The position numbers were made by a program, and so were the translations under genes. The notes beneath the pieces are model-generated. The model was not told the DNA's origin. It worked only from the letters and a program-made list of their open reading frames with translations, and ran no database searches. Shown piece after piece: positions 6,635 through 7,328 of a stretch of 7,328 bases of DNA (positions are counted from its first letter, which is position 1; each line of letters starts with the position of its first letter). Source of the stretch: CAZGVW01 sp964529265 (GTDB taxonomy: Bacteria; Planctomycetota; Phycisphaerae; Phycisphaerales; UBA1924); assembly GCA_964529265.1 (NCBI GenBank), contig CAZGVW010000164.1, positions 1 through 7,328 of the forward strand, given 5' to 3'.

Positions 6635-6904
6635 TCGCCATGCTCTTGTCGCTTCGCGCCTTTGGGAGGGCACTTGTTCGGATTCTGCGGTCTTTCTCCC
6701 GATCCCAGTGCCCGGCTTGGCGCCCATGCCTCAGCCTGCGGCGCGCCTAAGATCACCGACAAAGACCACCAGACGGTGGATGCACAGCCCTCTGCCGCTT
6801 GCGAGCGCGTCAGGTTCGAAGTCGCGCAGGAGGGCACGTGGCCGCGGCCTCACACGCCACATGGGTGCGAGTGGCGAAATCGACCATCGAGGGAGGCAGG
6901 GGCC
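6635..6904 (+). other. Gap of about 270 bases with no recognised gene
   Basis: Nothing functional is recognisable. The frame of the downstream glycosyltransferase happens to stay open through this stretch, but the translation is rich in Cys, Pro and His, resembles no family, and is not preceded by a ribosome binding site. The only clear signal is GGAGG at 6892-6896 for the next gene. It probably holds decayed remains of the nucleotidyltransferase neighbourhood plus a promoter region. Confidence 0.45.
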
Positions 6905-7328
6905 ATGCCCGACAGAACGACCGCGTTCGTGAGCACTTACCCGCCTCGCCTCTGCGGGATCGCGACGTTCACGCGCGACCTTTCCCACGCGATCGCCGCC
7001 GCCGACAGGAGCGTGGGTACGACGATTCTCGCGATGACCGATCACGCCGAGACCGCGACCGATCCGAATGCGTTTCCGGAATGCGTTCGTTTCAAGATTC
7101 GGCGGGGCGTCAAGGACGATTACGCCAGCGCAGCCGACTTCGTGAACTACAGCGACATCAGGCTCGTATCGATCCAGCACGAATACGGCATCTTCGGCGG
7201 CGATGATGGCGTGCACATCCTCGACTTTCTCGCGAGACTTCGTGTCCCGTCAATCGCCACGCTGCACACCGTTCTCCAGTCGCCGTCTCGTCTGCAACGC
7301 GCCATCGTGGAAGAAATGGCGCAGCGCT
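6905..7328 (+). CDS. Glycosyltransferase, GT-B fold, family 4 type, N-terminal part (3' end outside window)
   Basis: The first 141 residues of a sugar-transferring enzyme that uses nucleotide-sugar donors to build polysaccharide or other glycoconjugates in the cytoplasm or at the inner membrane face. ATG 6905 has GGAGG 8 bases upstream, and the protein opens as this group usually does: AFVSTYPPRLCGIATFTRDL at 7-26, the acceptor-side glycine loop of the GT-B N-terminal domain. QHEYGIFGG at 91-99 and IATLHTVLQSPS at 117-128 are further hallmarks of the same group. The donor-binding C-terminal domain lies outside the window. The frame is open upstream to 6554, but homology starts at this ATG. 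No link to the cassette is visible; it looks like the first gene of a separate intact unit, with substrate unknown. Confidence 0.88.
   Translation, partial: MPDRTTAFVSTYPPRLCGIATFTRDLSHAIAAADRSVGTTILAMTDHAETATDPNAFPECVRFKIRRGVKDDYASAADFVNYSDIRLVSIQHEYGIFGGDDGVHILDFLARLRVPSIATLHTVLQSPSRLQRAIVEEMAQR

Noticed and set aside
6611..6904. Upstream start for the glycosyltransferase at ATG 6611
   Set aside because: The frame is open but the added residues resemble no glycosyltransferase, and family similarity begins right after ATG 6905, which has GGAGG 8 bases upstream.
6731..7216. 161-codon open frame on the minus strand
   Set aside because: It lies opposite the start of the glycosyltransferase, which has clear family motifs and a ribosome binding site.

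Overview
The window is GC-rich, with densely packed genes that all read on the + strand. Reading from the left it holds: the tail of a small zinc-ribbon protein (to 206); a 224-base gap; a tightly packed three-gene cassette (431-5529); a short tyrosine recombinase (5684-6505); a decayed MNT-type nucleotidyltransferase (about 6384-6634); and the start of a GT-B family 4 glycosyltransferase that runs off the right edge (6905-7328). The high GC, the compact integrase type, the MNT remnant and this glycosyltransferase type would suit an environmental bacterium such as a planctomycete, but the sequence does not prove a lineage.

The centrepiece is the cassette. Gene 1 (876 aa) overlaps gene 2 (325 aa) by 14 bases, and gene 2 is 10 bases from gene 3 (497 aa), so the three are very likely one transcription unit. 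Genes 1 and 2 match no family I recognise; both look largely beta-rich, lack a visible signal peptide and contain few cysteines. Gene 3 has the layout of a modular effector: an Ala/Pro-rich N-terminus with an internal tandem repeat, a charged helical middle, a Gly/Ala-rich helical stretch, and a C-terminal domain with the zinc-deaminase signature HAE (454-456) and CPDC (480-483). The working inference is that gene 3 is a deaminase effector or toxin and that genes 1 and 2 act with it, perhaps in delivery, binding or assembly. No recognised secretion marker (PAAR, VgrG, RHS, TPS, LXG) and no evident immunity gene is present.

Downstream of the cassette the DNA looks like accessory or mobile sequence. 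The integrase is catalytically complete but its frame runs about 76 codons past its natural end into the nucleotidyltransferase remnant, and that remnant is broken across three reading frames. The glycosyltransferase marks a return to an intact, ordinary gene. Several long open frames on the minus strand and an upstream extension of gene 1 are GC-driven shadows and were left out. No tRNA, rRNA, CRISPR array, complete insertion sequence or clear promoter was seen.
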